Shown here: positions 26,453 to 36,011 of the stretch, piece by piece
Layout of the letters: each line of letters begins with the position of its first letter
How positions within the stretch are numbered: the first letter of the stretch is position 1
Assembly: GCA_963736695.1 (NCBI GenBank)
Contig: CAVTPU010000004.1
Location: 248,001-312,000, forward strand
DNA: 64,000 nt
DNA from: CAVTPU01 sp963736695
Lineage (GTDB): Bacteria; Actinomycetota; Actinomycetes; Mycobacteriales; Micromonosporaceae
Direction: 5' to 3'
Program-made: the position numbers and the translations under genes
The notes under the pieces: model-generated
What the model was told of the DNA's origin: nothing
Databases searched by the model: none
What the model saw: the letters and a program-made list of their open reading frames with translations, nothing else

Positions 26453-27451
26453 ATGAGTGACCTGCGACAATATGGTGCGATCCAAGTTCGCCACGGACGA
26501 TGGGAATCAGCGATGTCAAGCCAGCTTGGTGGGGCTGCACGGAAGGGCGATGTCGTCACTCTCATAAAGCTGCTGGCCGCTGGAGCCGACGCTGAATGGA
26601 CGCACAAAGGAACTGGACGCACCGCACTGCTGGAGGCTGCAATTGCAGCAAAGACTGATGTGGTTGCGATGTTGCTTAAATGGGGTGCAAACATTGATCA
26701 CCAATGTGCGGCGCTCGGCTACACGGCATTGACTTGGGCGTCAGTGAACGGATCCCGAGACACTGTGGAGCTATTGATAGAGCATGGGGCCAATCTCGAC
26801 ATGGCCTCACCGGAAATGCGTCGTACAGCTTTGATGGCCGCCGCGCAAGCCGGCCATACCGAAGTCGTAAAGCTATTGCTATCCGCTGGTTCAGATGCAA
26901 ACCTCACAGATTTTCAGTCCGAGAATGCCTGGAGTTTGGCCAAAGCGAAGCAACACGTCTCGGTTATGCGGCTTCTTGAAGAAGCCGGTGTCGACGTTCC
27001 TCCTCAACGGGAAGTCGCGTCGGTAATCCCATGGCCAGAGTCTGCACCGGGAGTTGCGGCGACCAGCGACCCGGCCGCAGTCGTACGTGCCTACGCTCTT
27101 GCGATATACGCCTGGGAGCGGCGGGGTCACTCCGAATTCAGAGAGGGATCCGCCAGCGCCGCTTTCTTCGCTGAAGCAGATCAGGTCCGGACTCGATTTT
27201 GTACACAGCGTACACGCGCGTACACGCGGACTTGCTATGGATGGCCTCCCGAATACGCCCCCGGCGATGAACTCGTGTCGGTTAAAGATCTGTCGGCGAG
27301 GAAGGCTGAGGTCGTCATTCGAGATGCGGAAACGAGAAGCACACGATACGAGCACTGTTTTGTCGTGAAGCGAATTGCCGGCGAGTGGCGTATCGACATC
27401 GTTAAAAGCCGAATGTACGGGCTGGAGAAGTGGGAAAGGAACTACCTCTAA
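26453..27451 (+). CDS. Ankyrin-repeat protein with C-terminal NTF2-like domain
   Basis: 332 aa. Four ankyrin repeats fill about residues 25-180 (GDVVTLIKLLAAGADAE, TALTWASVNGSRDTVELLIE, TALMAAAQAGHTEVVKLLLS). The C-terminal part, from AAVVRAYALAIYAWERRG to VVKRIAGEWRIDIVKSRM, looks like an NTF2-like fold of the kind seen in polymorphic-toxin immunity proteins. Alternative start ATG 26513 would remove 20 residues. The base composition is clearly lower in G+C than the neighbours (runs such as GATGTTGCTTAAATGG), a sign of recent transfer. No adjacent toxin gene is visible, so an orphan immunity gene is possible. Confidence 0.75.
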   Translation: MSDLRQYGAIQVRHGRWESAMSSQLGGAARKGDVVTLIKLLAAGADAEWTHKGTGRTALLEAAIAAKTDVVAMLLKWGANIDHQCAALGYTALTWASVNGSRDTVELLIEHGANLDMASPEMRRTALMAAAQAGHTEVVKLLLSAGSDANLTDFQSENAWSLAKAKQHVSVMRLLEEAGVDVPPQREVASVIPWPESAPGVAATSDPAAVVRAYALAIYAWERRGHSEFREGSASAAFFAEADQVRTRFCTQRTRAYTRTCYGWPPEYAPGDELVSVKDLSARKAEVVIRDAETRSTRYEHCFVVKRIAGEWRIDIVKSRMYGLEKWERNYL

Positions 27452-27695
27452 CCGAACGGATGTTGTTGTCAGAGTCGGCGCAATCGGTCACGATCATGGT
27501 GAGTGGCGACGGCTGTCGACTCGTCTAGGCCATGCGAGCCTTGAAACTGCGGCCGTGGCCTCGCGGGGCGAGTGCACAGTAATTCCGCTGATCTCGACCA
27601 CGTCGAGACGTCCTCCGACGGGTTCGGTCATCGGACGATCGTAGTTCACGAATTCATCGTCGAGTCGCGTCGAGCTCGACCCGTCGCCGACTGGA

Positions 27696-28649
27696 TTAGA
27701 ATCGCTCGCCGACCACGCCTTCATTGATGAGGGCATCAAGGCGGTCCAGGTGTTCGGTCCGTAGCGTGAGGTCTTGTGCCGCCCAGTTTTCCGCCAAGCG
27801 GTCGACTTGCCGTGTCCCTGGTATCGCGGCGAGCGCGGCATAGCGTGACAGAACCCATGCCAGCGCGACTTGTGCTGCGGTGACCCCGATCTCCTGCGCG
27901 ACGGCGGCGACGCCGTCGGCCAACCGGTTGTTCCCGGCGATTGCCTCCTCGGCGAATCGCGGATTCTCCAGCCTCCAGTCTCCGGGCTCCAGATCGCCCC
28001 GTGACTGGATTGCCCCCGACAAGAAGCCTCGGCCAAGAGGGCTGTAGGCCACGAACCCGATGTTCAGGCGCTGGACGGTGGGCAGAATGTCGTGCTCAAC
28101 GTGTCGCGACCACAAGGAGTATTCGGTCTGGAGTGCGCTGATGGGGTGCACCGCGTGGGCGCGGGCGAGGGTGTCCGGGTCTGCCTCACACAGGCCGATG
28201 TAGCGAACCTTCCCCGCCTGCACGAGTTCCGCCATGGCTCCGACCGTCTCCTCGATCGGCGTTTCGGGGTCGACGCGATGCTGGTAGTAGAGATCGACGT
28301 AGTCTGTCCCAAGGCGTTTCAGGGAGGCGTCGCACGAGGCCCTCACATAGTCCGCCCGCCCGCTAATGCCGTGCCAGCTGCCGTCTTCACCACGGGAAAC
28401 GCCGAACTTCGTCGCCAACGTGATCTGATCACGGCGGCCGTGGAGTGCTCGCGACAAGAGGATCTCATTCGTGAACGGGCCGTACATGTCTGATGTGTCC
28501 CAGAACGTGCATCCGATGTCGGCTGCCTGATCGAGAACTCGAAGGTTCTCAGCTTCTGACGAGGAACCGTAGAACTCCGACATGCCCATGCAACCCAAGC
28601 CGATAGCCGAGACCCGAAGGCCCTGCGATCCAAGATTGACCTGTTTCAT
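27696..28649 (-). CDS. Aldo/keto reductase
   Basis: NADPH-dependent oxidoreductase with the AKR TIM barrel, 317 aa from ATG 28649. The signature IGLGCMGMSEFYG is near the start; the catalytic Asp and Tyr are in FWDTSDMYG, the Lys in LATKFGV and the His in YYQHRVD. The cofactor-binding end shows AYSPLGRGFLSG and IPGTRQVDRLAENW. It resembles the YajO/Tas-like AKR13 group. 91 bp separate it from a second AKR on the same strand, and an AraC regulator is divergent from both. The physiological substrate is unknown. Confidence 0.92.
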   Translation of the reverse strand: MKQVNLGSQGLRVSAIGLGCMGMSEFYGSSSEAENLRVLDQAADIGCTFWDTSDMYGPFTNEILLSRALHGRRDQITLATKFGVSRGEDGSWHGISGRADYVRASCDASLKRLGTDYVDLYYQHRVDPETPIEETVGAMAELVQAGKVRYIGLCEADPDTLARAHAVHPISALQTEYSLWSRHVEHDILPTVQRLNIGFVAYSPLGRGFLSGAIQSRGDLEPGDWRLENPRFAEEAIAGNNRLADGVAAVAQEIGVTAAQVALAWVLSRYAALAAIPGTRQVDRLAENWAAQDLTLRTEHLDRLDALINEGVVGERF

Positions 28650-28741
28650 GACGCTGACGCCTTCCTCATCGCTGTGGTGAGCAGCCGCTTGGCTGCCGTA
28701 AAACGACAGGTGGTCACTTCGCCACCGTTGCGCGCCGGGGC

Positions 28742-29657
28742 TTACGGAGCCTTCGTGGGGTCGCCCGTGGCCCAGGCAATCCCGTCGCCACGGTCCATCT
28801 TCTCGATCGCGGCCATGTCCTCGTCGTCGATGGTGAAGCTGAAGATGTCGGCGTTGCTCCGGATGCGGTCGGGGTTGGTGCTCTTCGGAAGCACCGGATA
28901 CCCCTTCTGAATGGCCCAGCGCAGCAGCACCTGCGCCTCGCTCACGCCGTACTTCTCGGCCATGATCTTGAACGGGGCGTCCGCTCGCTCGCCGTCGGCC
29001 TTCATCTGGTCCGTCTTCGCGCTGTCCTGCCCCTCGGCGGTTCGCCACGTGGAGAGCGGAACCAGGCTGCTGTAGGCGATGGGTGTGATCGCGTTGTCGG
29101 TGAGGTATCGAACCAGTTCGGGCTTCTGCGACCAGGGATGAAGCTCGATCTGGTTGGCGGCCGGCATGGGCAGGCCCGCTGCCTTCAGCTCCTCGATGTG
29201 CCTGATGCCGAAGTTGCTCACGCCGATGGCGCGCGCCTTCCCCTGCCGCTGCAGCTCGACGCAGCCCGCGCCACTGGGCGAGTCTCTGGTCGCGTTCGAA
29301 CGGCGCATGGATCAAGTACAGGTCCACGTAGTCCAGCCCCAGCCGTTCGAGGCTCTCGTCGAGCGACGCCACCGTGGATTCGGTGGTCTTCGCCGGCTGC
29401 CCCCACGCCGGGTTCCCGGGCCAGAGCTTCGTGGTGACGAAGAGATCGCTTCTCGTCAGCCCTTCGGACTCGAGCGCCTGCCTGATGCCCGCCCCGACTC
29501 CCGACTCGTTCTGATAGCCCTCCGCGGTGTCGATGTGCCGGTAGCCGGCGCGAATGGCCGCACTCACCGCTGCGGCAACCTCGCCGTCGTCGATGAGGAA
29601 CGTGCCAAACCCCAGGTACGGGATTTCGACATCCGGAGTCAACTGTCGGGTTCTCAT
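28742..29657 (-). pseudogene. Aldo/keto reductase (AKR5-like), single frameshift near 29266
   Basis: Second AKR, of the 2,5-diketo-gluconate-reductase-like type. The first part has YLGFGTFLI, HIDTAEGYQNESGVG (Asp and Tyr), TTKLWPGN (Lys) and DLYLIHAPF (His). One extra base in the CCC run at 29265-29267 breaks the frame after LAQW; deleting it gives WRGCVELQRQGKARAIG and continues through NQIELHPW, YSSLVPL and LPKSTNPDRIRSNADIF to the stop at 28742. The corrected length is 304 aa, from ATG 29657. Homopolymer position favours sequencing error, but genuine decay cannot be excluded. Confidence 0.82.
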
Positions 29658-29753
29658 GCGATGGACGCTACCCAGCGGGGAGCCGTAGCGCCTGCCAGCT
29701 CCTCCAAACAGCTTGCCCATTCCTGCGCGTGTTGAGAGAGTGCTCCCGTGCAC

Positions 29754-30623
29754 ATGGAGCGACTCATCGAGGATGCTTCCCGTCGTTTTCCAGCAGCTGA
29801 ACATGGTGGCCATCAGCGAGTTACCCAGCCGATGCGCGGCCTCCAGATCCTCCGGCAAAGTTCCCCAAGTTCATTTCAAGCCTCGCTGTACGAGCCTGTC
29901 CTTTGCCTGATCCTGCAAGGTGAGAAACAGGTCGCGATCGGAGAGCAGACGTTGTCGTTCGGCCCGGGAGAATGCCTCCTCGTCAGCCACGACCTGCCGG
30001 TGAGCTCCAGAATCACGAAGGCTCCCTACCTGGCACTGGTTCTCGAGGTGGACGTCGCCGCGATCAGGGAGCTCTACGACAAGGTCGCCGATTCCGCACT
30101 CGACAGCGAACACGCCCGCGTCGCGCACACACATCAAGCGGACCCCGGGCTGTTGGATGCTCTGCGTCGATACCTGGCACTCGCCGACTCTCCTGCGGAT
30201 GCGAAGGTGCTCGGCACGCTCACCTCGAAGGAGATCCACTACCGCCTGCTGATGGCTCCGTTCGGCGGAATGCTTCGTCGTCTCATGCGCCGCGACAGCA
30301 ACGCGAGCGCCGTCGCCCGCGCCATCGGCTACATACGCGAGGACATCCGCTCGCCGATCACGGTCCCGGATCTCGCACGGCAGGTCGGAATGAGCGCGTC
30401 GTCCTTCCACAAGCACTTCAAGGCGATCACCTCAACGACGCCACTGCAATTCCAGAAGGAGCTTCGCCTGCTTGAAGCGCGACAGCTCCTCAGAGCAGGT
30501 GGCCCCTCGGTCACCACCGCCGCCTATGAGGTCGGCTACGAGAGCCCGAGCCAGTTCAGTCGTGAATACGCGCGCAAGTTCGGGGTCCCTCCGAGCCAAG
30601 ACCTGGCCGACGCACCCGGCTAG
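29754..30623 (+). CDS. AraC-family transcriptional regulator
   Basis: 289 aa. The N-terminal cupin-like AraC domain (about residues 35-150: LYEPVLCLILQGEKQVAIGE, FGPGECLLVSHDLPVSSRI) matches the AraC_N group often linked to aldo/keto reductases. Two helix-turn-helix motifs follow in the C-terminal 100 residues (VPDLARQVGMSASSFHKHFK, then TTAAYEVGYESPSQFSREY). It is divergent from the two AKR genes, 96 bp apart, so it most likely controls them. ATG 29754 is used; a GTG two codons upstream is possible. Confidence 0.9.
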   Translation: MERLIEDASRRFPAAEHGGHQRVTQPMRGLQILRQSSPSSFQASLYEPVLCLILQGEKQVAIGEQTLSFGPGECLLVSHDLPVSSRITKAPYLALVLEVDVAAIRELYDKVADSALDSEHARVAHTHQADPGLLDALRRYLALADSPADAKVLGTLTSKEIHYRLLMAPFGGMLRRLMRRDSNASAVARAIGYIREDIRSPITVPDLARQVGMSASSFHKHFKAITSTTPLQFQKELRLLEARQLLRAGGPSVTTAAYEVGYESPSQFSREYARKFGVPPSQDLADAPG

Positions 30624-30688
30624 GCGTAGTTAGTCCTGCGCTGGGAAATGGGGTGCGGTGCGGCCGGTCGTCACTGTTGGATCTTCTT

Positions 30689-31738
30689 ATGAAGCGCGAT
30701 CTTGTTCATCCCCGCAAGGCCCGTCCAGGCGACCACATCGCGGTCATCTCGCCGTCGTTCGCTGCGGCAGGCGCCTTCCCGGCGATCCACGAACAGGCCT
30801 TGCGACGCCTCACCGAGGCTACCGGCTTGGTCCCGGTCGAATACCCGACCACCCGACAGGTGGGTGCGACACCGCAAGCGCGGGCAGCCGACATCAACGC
30901 CGCCTTCGCGGATCCTCAGATCCGTGGCGTCCTCGCCGTCATCGGAGGCGAGGACCAGATCACAGTCATCCCCCACCTGGACGCCCAACTCGCCCGGGCC
31001 GACCCGAAACCCTTCCTCGGCACCAGCGACAACACCAACCTGCACCACTGGCTGTGGGGACTCGGCATCGGAAGCTTCTACGGCGGATCCTCGCAGGTCC
31101 ACCTCGGTCCCGGACCATCTGTGGACGACATCCACGCGCGGTCCCTGCGTGCGGCACTGCTGACCGGAGAGCCCCTGGAGATCACGGACCCGGGCGAATC
31201 CGAGGACGTCGGGATCGACTGGGCCGATCCGCGGGCCCTGCAGCACTTCGGTGAGCGGGAACCGTCCGAGCCGTGGACCTGGCACGGACCTCGCCGCTCA
31301 GTCACCGGCGCCACCTGGGGTGGCTGCCTCGAAGTCATCGAATGGATACTGACCGCCGGACGCTTCCCATTCTCCCCGGACGTCCTCGACGGCGGGGTGC
31401 TGATCATCGAGACCTCCGAGGAACTTCTTCCCGCCCGCAACGTCGGGTGGATCGTCCGCGCCCTCGGTGAACGTGGCATCCTCGCCGCAGTCGACGCGGT
31501 CCTGGTTGCACGCCCACCAGTCTCGGACTTCACCCACCGACCCTCAGCCGCAGACCGGGCCCGGCTGCGGGAGCAGCAACGTGACACGGTCGTCGAGATA
31601 GTGACCCGATATAACCCGCAGGCCGTCATCTGTGTCGGCGTCCCATTCGGCCACACCCGGCCGCAGTGGATCCTGCCCCATGGCGGCACCGTCACCGTCG
31701 ATGGCAGCGAACACCGGATCGTCGCCGATTATCGATAG
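30689..31738 (+). CDS. S66-family peptidase (LD-carboxypeptidase/MccF-like)
   Basis: Serine peptidase of family S66, 349 aa. The nucleophile motif is FLGTSDNTNLHHWLW (Ser about residue 113), followed by the SFYGG strand. The catalytic Glu is in GVLIIETSEE and the His in VGVPFGHTRPQW, both at family spacing. The length and WGG insertion (GATWGGCLEVIEW) are closer to MccF, which cleaves peptidyl-nucleotide antibiotics, than to the shorter LdcA that trims murein tetrapeptides. Start ATG 30689 removes an unconvincing N-terminal extension. Stand-alone gene after the AraC regulator. Confidence 0.88.
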   Translation: MKRDLVHPRKARPGDHIAVISPSFAAAGAFPAIHEQALRRLTEATGLVPVEYPTTRQVGATPQARAADINAAFADPQIRGVLAVIGGEDQITVIPHLDAQLARADPKPFLGTSDNTNLHHWLWGLGIGSFYGGSSQVHLGPGPSVDDIHARSLRAALLTGEPLEITDPGESEDVGIDWADPRALQHFGEREPSEPWTWHGPRRSVTGATWGGCLEVIEWILTAGRFPFSPDVLDGGVLIIETSEELLPARNVGWIVRALGERGILAAVDAVLVARPPVSDFTHRPSAADRARLREQQRDTVVEIVTRYNPQAVICVGVPFGHTRPQWILPHGGTVTVDGSEHRIVADYR

Positions 31739-32030
31739 GCCCCAGACCTGGTGACTCGCTCCTGAACATGGCTGGCCGCAAAATGGACGATCGTGCCCGA
31801 CCTGCGGAAGTACGGGAGCACGTTGGTGTGGGCTGCTATTCCGTTTGAGGATCGCCTACCGGAACACTGCCGAACGCGACATCCACCACGGTCGGGGGGT
31901 TCCGTAACGGAGTTCCGAGTGTGGTCCGAATGACGGAGCCCTGTGCGGTTTGACCGCTTCGCCCGCAACATGACCGAGGCCCGCCAGATCCTCCGACTCT
32001 TCCCGCAAAGTTCTGTGCTTTGATGAGCGG

Positions 32031-32804
32031 ATGGTTGGCTGCCTGGCGGCAACAGCCGCCCCAGACCAGATCGCCTATATGGATACTGCCGCGAGCACGC
32101 CAGTAGGCCTGGATTACAAGCAGCGCTTCGTGGCGTCGCTCGAACTGCGGCCGGGCCAGACGGTGGCCGACATCGGCTGTGGTCCGGGAACGGACCTCGG
32201 CCGCCTTGCCGATGCCGTGGGGGAAAACGGCTCGGTCATCGGTGTAGACCAGGAACCCCGCATGCTTGAGGAAGCCCGGCGTCGCCTGGCTGACCGGCCG
32301 AACGTGAGCCTGCTGCCCGGCGATGTCCATGATCTCCCCATAACCGACGGCGGTGTCGACCGGGTGCGGGTGGATCGCGTTCTGCAGCACGTCGCCGAGC
32401 CAGCCAAGGCCGTGCGAGAAGTCCGTCGAGCGCTTCGCTCTGGAGGGCTCTTCGGTATGGCTGAGCCGGACTGGGACACTCTTGCGGTCGCTGACGAGGA
32501 TCTTGCCACCAGTAGGCAGTTCACCCGATTCGTCGCAAACCAGGTACGTAATCCCACCATTGGCCGAGACCTGAGTCGCCTGTGCCGCACCGCTGGATTC
32601 GGCATCAGATCGGTCGAACCGGTCGCCGTGCTCTTCCGCGACTTCGACGTCGCCGACCAGATCCTCGGGCTGCGGCGCAACACAGCCCGAGCGGTACTCG
32701 CCGGCAGCATGGGCGAGGCTGACGCGGAACCCTGGCTGCAGCGACTCGCCCAGGGGCCCGTTATCGCCGGCTTCACGTTCTACCTGGTGATCGCCGAGGC
32801 CTGA
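32031..32804 (+). CDS. Class I SAM-dependent methyltransferase (UbiE/MenG-like)
   Basis: 257 aa. SAM site VADIGCGPGTDLGRLADAVG, acidic loop IGVDQEPRMLEEA, then LLPGDVHDLPI and the post-motif HVAEPAKAVREVRRALRSGG. The C-terminal half (SRQFTRFVANQV, RLCRTAGFGIRSVEPVAVLF) resembles small-molecule methyltransferases. ATG 32079, 16 codons in, is a second possible start. Substrate unknown. The 292 bp in front, after the S66 gene, hold no convincing gene. Confidence 0.85.
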   Translation: MVGCLAATAAPDQIAYMDTAASTPVGLDYKQRFVASLELRPGQTVADIGCGPGTDLGRLADAVGENGSVIGVDQEPRMLEEARRRLADRPNVSLLPGDVHDLPITDGGVDRVRVDRVLQHVAEPAKAVREVRRALRSGGLFGMAEPDWDTLAVADEDLATSRQFTRFVANQVRNPTIGRDLSRLCRTAGFGIRSVEPVAVLFRDFDVADQILGLRRNTARAVLAGSMGEADAEPWLQRLAQGPVIAGFTFYLVIAEA

Positions 32805-33088
32805 CTTGCGTGGGGCGGGCGACCTGGATCGCGGCGTCCGGCAAGGCCATCTCCCGGCTTCAAAGGGCGCGTCTATGCCCACGACGGTTCGAGTTCGCGA
32901 CCTACGGGCGCCCGCTTCGGCGAGACGCCACTATCACCGACAGATCCATTGAGATTCCACCAGTTCAGCCGAGAACTGACAGAAGGCCATTCTCAGGGGG
33001 CAGTCTCCGCTAATTATCGAATTATCGTTAACGGCAAACCGTTAATCCAAATGTGGGCCACAAATCGGGCAAATCGTCATGCGGATTC

Positions 33089-33118
33089 GTTACACCATAA
33101 TGACTGTTATGGTGTAAC
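33089..33118. promoter_or_regulatory. 12-bp inverted repeat upstream of the beta-helix-like gene
   Basis: GTTACACCATAA (33089-33100) and TTATGGTGTAAC (33107-33118) are perfect arms around TGACTG. The surrounding 150 bp are unusually AT-rich for this genome, and a second small hairpin TTAACGG-CAAA-CCGTTAA is at 33028-33045. GGGGAGAG follows directly. Looks like an operator for a dimeric repressor, or a 5' UTR hairpin. Confidence 0.5.
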
Positions 33119-33161
33119 AGGGGAGAGAGCTGGGTTGAAAGCCAGCAGCTACCATTGCCCG

Positions 33162-33866
33162 GTGCCTATCGATATTCGGTCCCTCAAAGCGGGGAACGTC
33201 AGCGAGGACGAAATTCGCGCCATCGCGTCGCGTTTTCACGAGGACCACAAGACGCGAGCGGTTCTCGACGCGTTGAAGCCGGACTCCGACTCCGGCGACG
33301 TCTGTGTCGCCACCGGAGACCTGCACATCACCGGCGACCTCAACTTGTTTGATCGTGACATCTTCGCGCTATTCGTCGATGGATCTCTCACAGTGGACGG
33401 GCTCTATGCCGACTGTGATCACCCGGCAAGCTATCTCCTGGTCACCGGAGACATGCGGGCGCGGGACGTCATCACTGGGGGCTGGCTGGAGGTGCACGGC
33501 GATCTGACCACGGGCAATCTCATCGGCAACTACAACGACTGCTCCGCCTTCATCGGCGGAGATGTTCGCGCCGAACTGTTCTATGGGGAGGAGCATTTCT
33601 TCACGATCCGGGGAGCCGTTCACGCTGATGTCGTCATTGGGGCGCCCCGCCTCGACGTGGCCGTTGACCCGCTGGCGATCGGCTTGGATGACCCACAACT
33701 TCTGGACCACCTCGACCGTGAACTGCTCGGGGTCGAGGAAGAAGTCGATGACGACGGAAGCACGGTCCTGTGGATCGACGGCATCGAGGACTTCGACGAG
33801 CTTAAGCGTCGCGTCGCCGCCGGACAGCCACTGCGCACGCCCAACAGCGACGACGCCCACGACTAA
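33162..33866 (+). CDS. Hypothetical protein with beta-helix-like (polymer-forming-type) repeats
   Basis: 234 aa from GTG 33162; TTG 33135, with GGGGAGAG before it, would add nine residues and is a fair alternative. The core has short repeating strands ending in GD or DG steps (VATGDLHITGDLNLF, LFVDGSLTVDGLYADC, LLVTGDMRARDVITGG, LEVHGDLTTGNLIG), the pattern of a right-handed beta-helix or bactofilin-like fold. The acidic C-terminus (EEVDDDGSTVLWIDGIEDFD) departs from it. No membrane segment. I cannot assign a function. It converges with the gene ending at 33946. Confidence 0.7.
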   Translation: MPIDIRSLKAGNVSEDEIRAIASRFHEDHKTRAVLDALKPDSDSGDVCVATGDLHITGDLNLFDRDIFALFVDGSLTVDGLYADCDHPASYLLVTGDMRARDVITGGWLEVHGDLTTGNLIGNYNDCSAFIGGDVRAELFYGEEHFFTIRGAVHADVVIGAPRLDVAVDPLAIGLDDPQLLDHLDRELLGVEEEVDDDGSTVLWIDGIEDFDELKRRVAAGQPLRTPNSDDAHD

Positions 33867-33945
33867 GCTTCGGACCCCACGCAAACCAGGACTCCAGCGG
33901 AGAACTGACCGACCGGCGTGGGTGGGGCCGACTACGCCCAGGGAA

Positions 33946-34737
33946 TCAGGCTGGGACGATGAGCATGCCCTCGTTGTTCAGGTGCACCTGCGGAGCGTTG
34001 ACGCCCGGCTGGTACGGCACAAGCGCGAACGCGCGCTTGCCCGCGATGTTGATGCCCTGGCCGGGCGACACGCTTGCTCCATCCGCCAGGGCTTGGGCCA
34101 CTTGGCGAAGCACCTGCTCCAGAAATTCGACCATGTCTGGCAACGCCAAACCCGTGATCACATCGGGCCGGCCGAACTTAGCCATTCCGCGAGTGTGCAT
34201 CGCGTGCCCGAAATTCCCGGAATCCCATCCCGGCGTTGGGTCGGTCTCGAAGACGAAGCGGACCTCAGCGTCGAGATTGAACGGGCGCTCGGGTATAAGC
34301 GCGGCCAGTTTGGAACCGTCGAGCCACCGCCCCGCATGGACGTCGACAAGTGCAAAGCAGCCCCGGTCCGCCAGCCACCGCGCCACAGCCCATGCGGCCT
34401 GGAGATATCCCAGGTCCGGTGGATCGTCGATCTCGGCCACGATCGAATGGCAGTATCGTGCGGCATCCAGGCGCGCCGCGTCGGCGAGGTCTGTGACGGC
34501 GATGGTGCGGAGCGCGCCAGTACGCCACCCGTCGAACCACTTCGGATCGTCCGCCTCAGCGTGGGTTTGCACATTTAAGCACGACACCGAATCCGCCGAC
34601 GGCGCACCGAACCTACTGAGAGAAAACGGGACGTCCGGTGTGAGCGGAGCCTCGGAGAAGGCAAACAGCGATATCGAGGCCCGCGAACCGCAGGGATGGT
34701 AGGCGGGCCGTCGCCAGAGCGGAATCTCAACGATCAC
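33946..34737 (-). CDS. Hypothetical protein
   Basis: 263-aa soluble protein without a family that I recognise. It begins IVEIPLWRRPAYHPCGSRAS and has a mixed alpha/beta composition with FALVDVHAGRWLDGSKLAAL and EVRFVFETDPTPGWDSGNFG. The C-terminus LNNEGMLIVPA is short. Base composition is a little lower in G+C than the core genes. It converges on the beta-helix-like gene with 79 bp between; no operon partner. Confidence 0.65.
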   Translation of the reverse strand: MIVEIPLWRRPAYHPCGSRASISLFAFSEAPLTPDVPFSLSRFGAPSADSVSCLNVQTHAEADDPKWFDGWRTGALRTIAVTDLADAARLDAARYCHSIVAEIDDPPDLGYLQAAWAVARWLADRGCFALVDVHAGRWLDGSKLAALIPERPFNLDAEVRFVFETDPTPGWDSGNFGHAMHTRGMAKFGRPDVITGLALPDMVEFLEQVLRQVAQALADGASVSPGQGINIAGKRAFALVPYQPGVNAPQVHLNNEGMLIVPA

Positions 34738-34941
34738 CGGGCCAGTGTTCCACCTGTCGGCGTGCCGTCTTCAGCTAGACCAGGATCGCTGACCGCGTCA
34801 GCGCGACATTCGGTGGGGCGGGGTCGGGCAGATCACCCGACTCGCGCCGCACCTGTGATAGTTGGGCATGGGGACGTTTAGCTCTCGTCGGATCAACGCA
34901 GCCTCAGGGTCGCGGCCCGCTCGCCGTACCCTGGTTGTTGG

Positions 34942-35859
34942 TTAATCTTGTGGGTAGTAGTCCTCCACGAGGATGTCCTCAATGGATTCAGCGGTCGTGG
35001 CCCGACGAATCCAGGTGGCCAGGGTCTTCTCGTCTTTGCATCCGATGATGCGGTCACGGTCGACGTCGAGGACCTTGACGTCGCGGGCGTCCAAAAAGGT
35101 GAGCACGGCCATGGCCACGCCCTCAGTCTTTCCTTCGGCTTTGCCTTCGGCTTTGCCTTCAAGGCGGCCTTGGAAGATGTACTTGCGAACGAAGTCGCTC
35201 TGATATTCGTATTTCTTCGTCATCACCATCTGAGCCTCCAGCTCACGCCGTGCCGCGTCGGGAAGCGCCGCGAGCACGATGTCGGAATAGTGGGCATAGT
35301 GTTCGGGGTCGAGCTCTTCGAGCGCGGCCAACAGTGCTTTGTGGACCAACTTCCGTTCCGGGTGGTCGGGGTGAGCGACTGCGGAGAGCACCGCCAACTC
35401 CGGTGCCCGGCTGGCCTGCGCAACGTCGGTGATGACGGGCACTACGGTGGGCCCGAGCACCGTGGGCGACAGCACCCAACCCGGGTGGCCGATGTCGATC
35501 GGCTCCGCGCACCACGTGGCGATCGCGTGGTCAACGCAGACCACCAGCAACACTGTCGGGCACCGCAATCGGGCGCGCAGCGTGGTCAGATAGACCGGCC
35601 AGCTCCATTTCTTGCCCCGGTCGCGGCCCAATTGAACCTCGACGACGACGGCGAGCACGGGCTCGTCGTCGGCCACCAGTCCGATGACGACATCGGCGCG
35701 ATATTCCGTCGGGGTGAGGTCGGGGAGGTCACCGGACTCCAGGCGGACGTGGTGATGGGCGGGGACCGCCATGTCGAACACGTCGTGGAGCACGTCGGCC
35801 GCCAAGGACGGCCGACTGCGGAACATTTCGATGAGAACCTCATGCGTTTGTGAGGGCAT
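34942..35859 (-). CDS. Rpn-family PD-(D/E)XK nuclease (putative transposase-like)
   Basis: 305 aa of the recombination-promoting nuclease/YhgA-like group. The nuclease core is near residues 50-85: YRADVVIGLVADDEP followed by VVVEVQLGRDRGKKW, giving the D and ExQ of a PD-(D/E)XK site. The C-terminal region has the Gly-Lys-Glu repeat EGKAEGKAEGKTEG typical of these proteins; the DNA there is a short tandem repeat (about 35134-35160). Members occur in many paralogous copies in actinomycete genomes and may act in recombination. Stand-alone gene. Confidence 0.85.
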   Translation of the reverse strand: MPSQTHEVLIEMFRSRPSLAADVLHDVFDMAVPAHHHVRLESGDLPDLTPTEYRADVVIGLVADDEPVLAVVVEVQLGRDRGKKWSWPVYLTTLRARLRCPTVLLVVCVDHAIATWCAEPIDIGHPGWVLSPTVLGPTVVPVITDVAQASRAPELAVLSAVAHPDHPERKLVHKALLAALEELDPEHYAHYSDIVLAALPDAARRELEAQMVMTKKYEYQSDFVRKYIFQGRLEGKAEGKAEGKTEGVAMAVLTFLDARDVKVLDVDRDRIIGCKDEKTLATWIRRATTAESIEDILVEDYYPQD

Positions 35860-36011
35860 GAGTCGAATATGGGATAGGGCAGAAGGGTTTCGCGATCCCG
35901 GTGCCGGCCCACGGCGGTGCGCGGGCCGGCAGCCGAATTTTCACCGAACCCTGGTCGAGTCCGTTGCGACGAATTCTCGAGAATTCATCTGTGCGGCCGA
36001 TCAGGAACGTG

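Noticed and set aside
31739..32030. Short frames between the S66 peptidase and methyltransferase genes
   Set aside because: None has a ribosome site or recognisable sequence; possible gene remnants, but nothing supports one.
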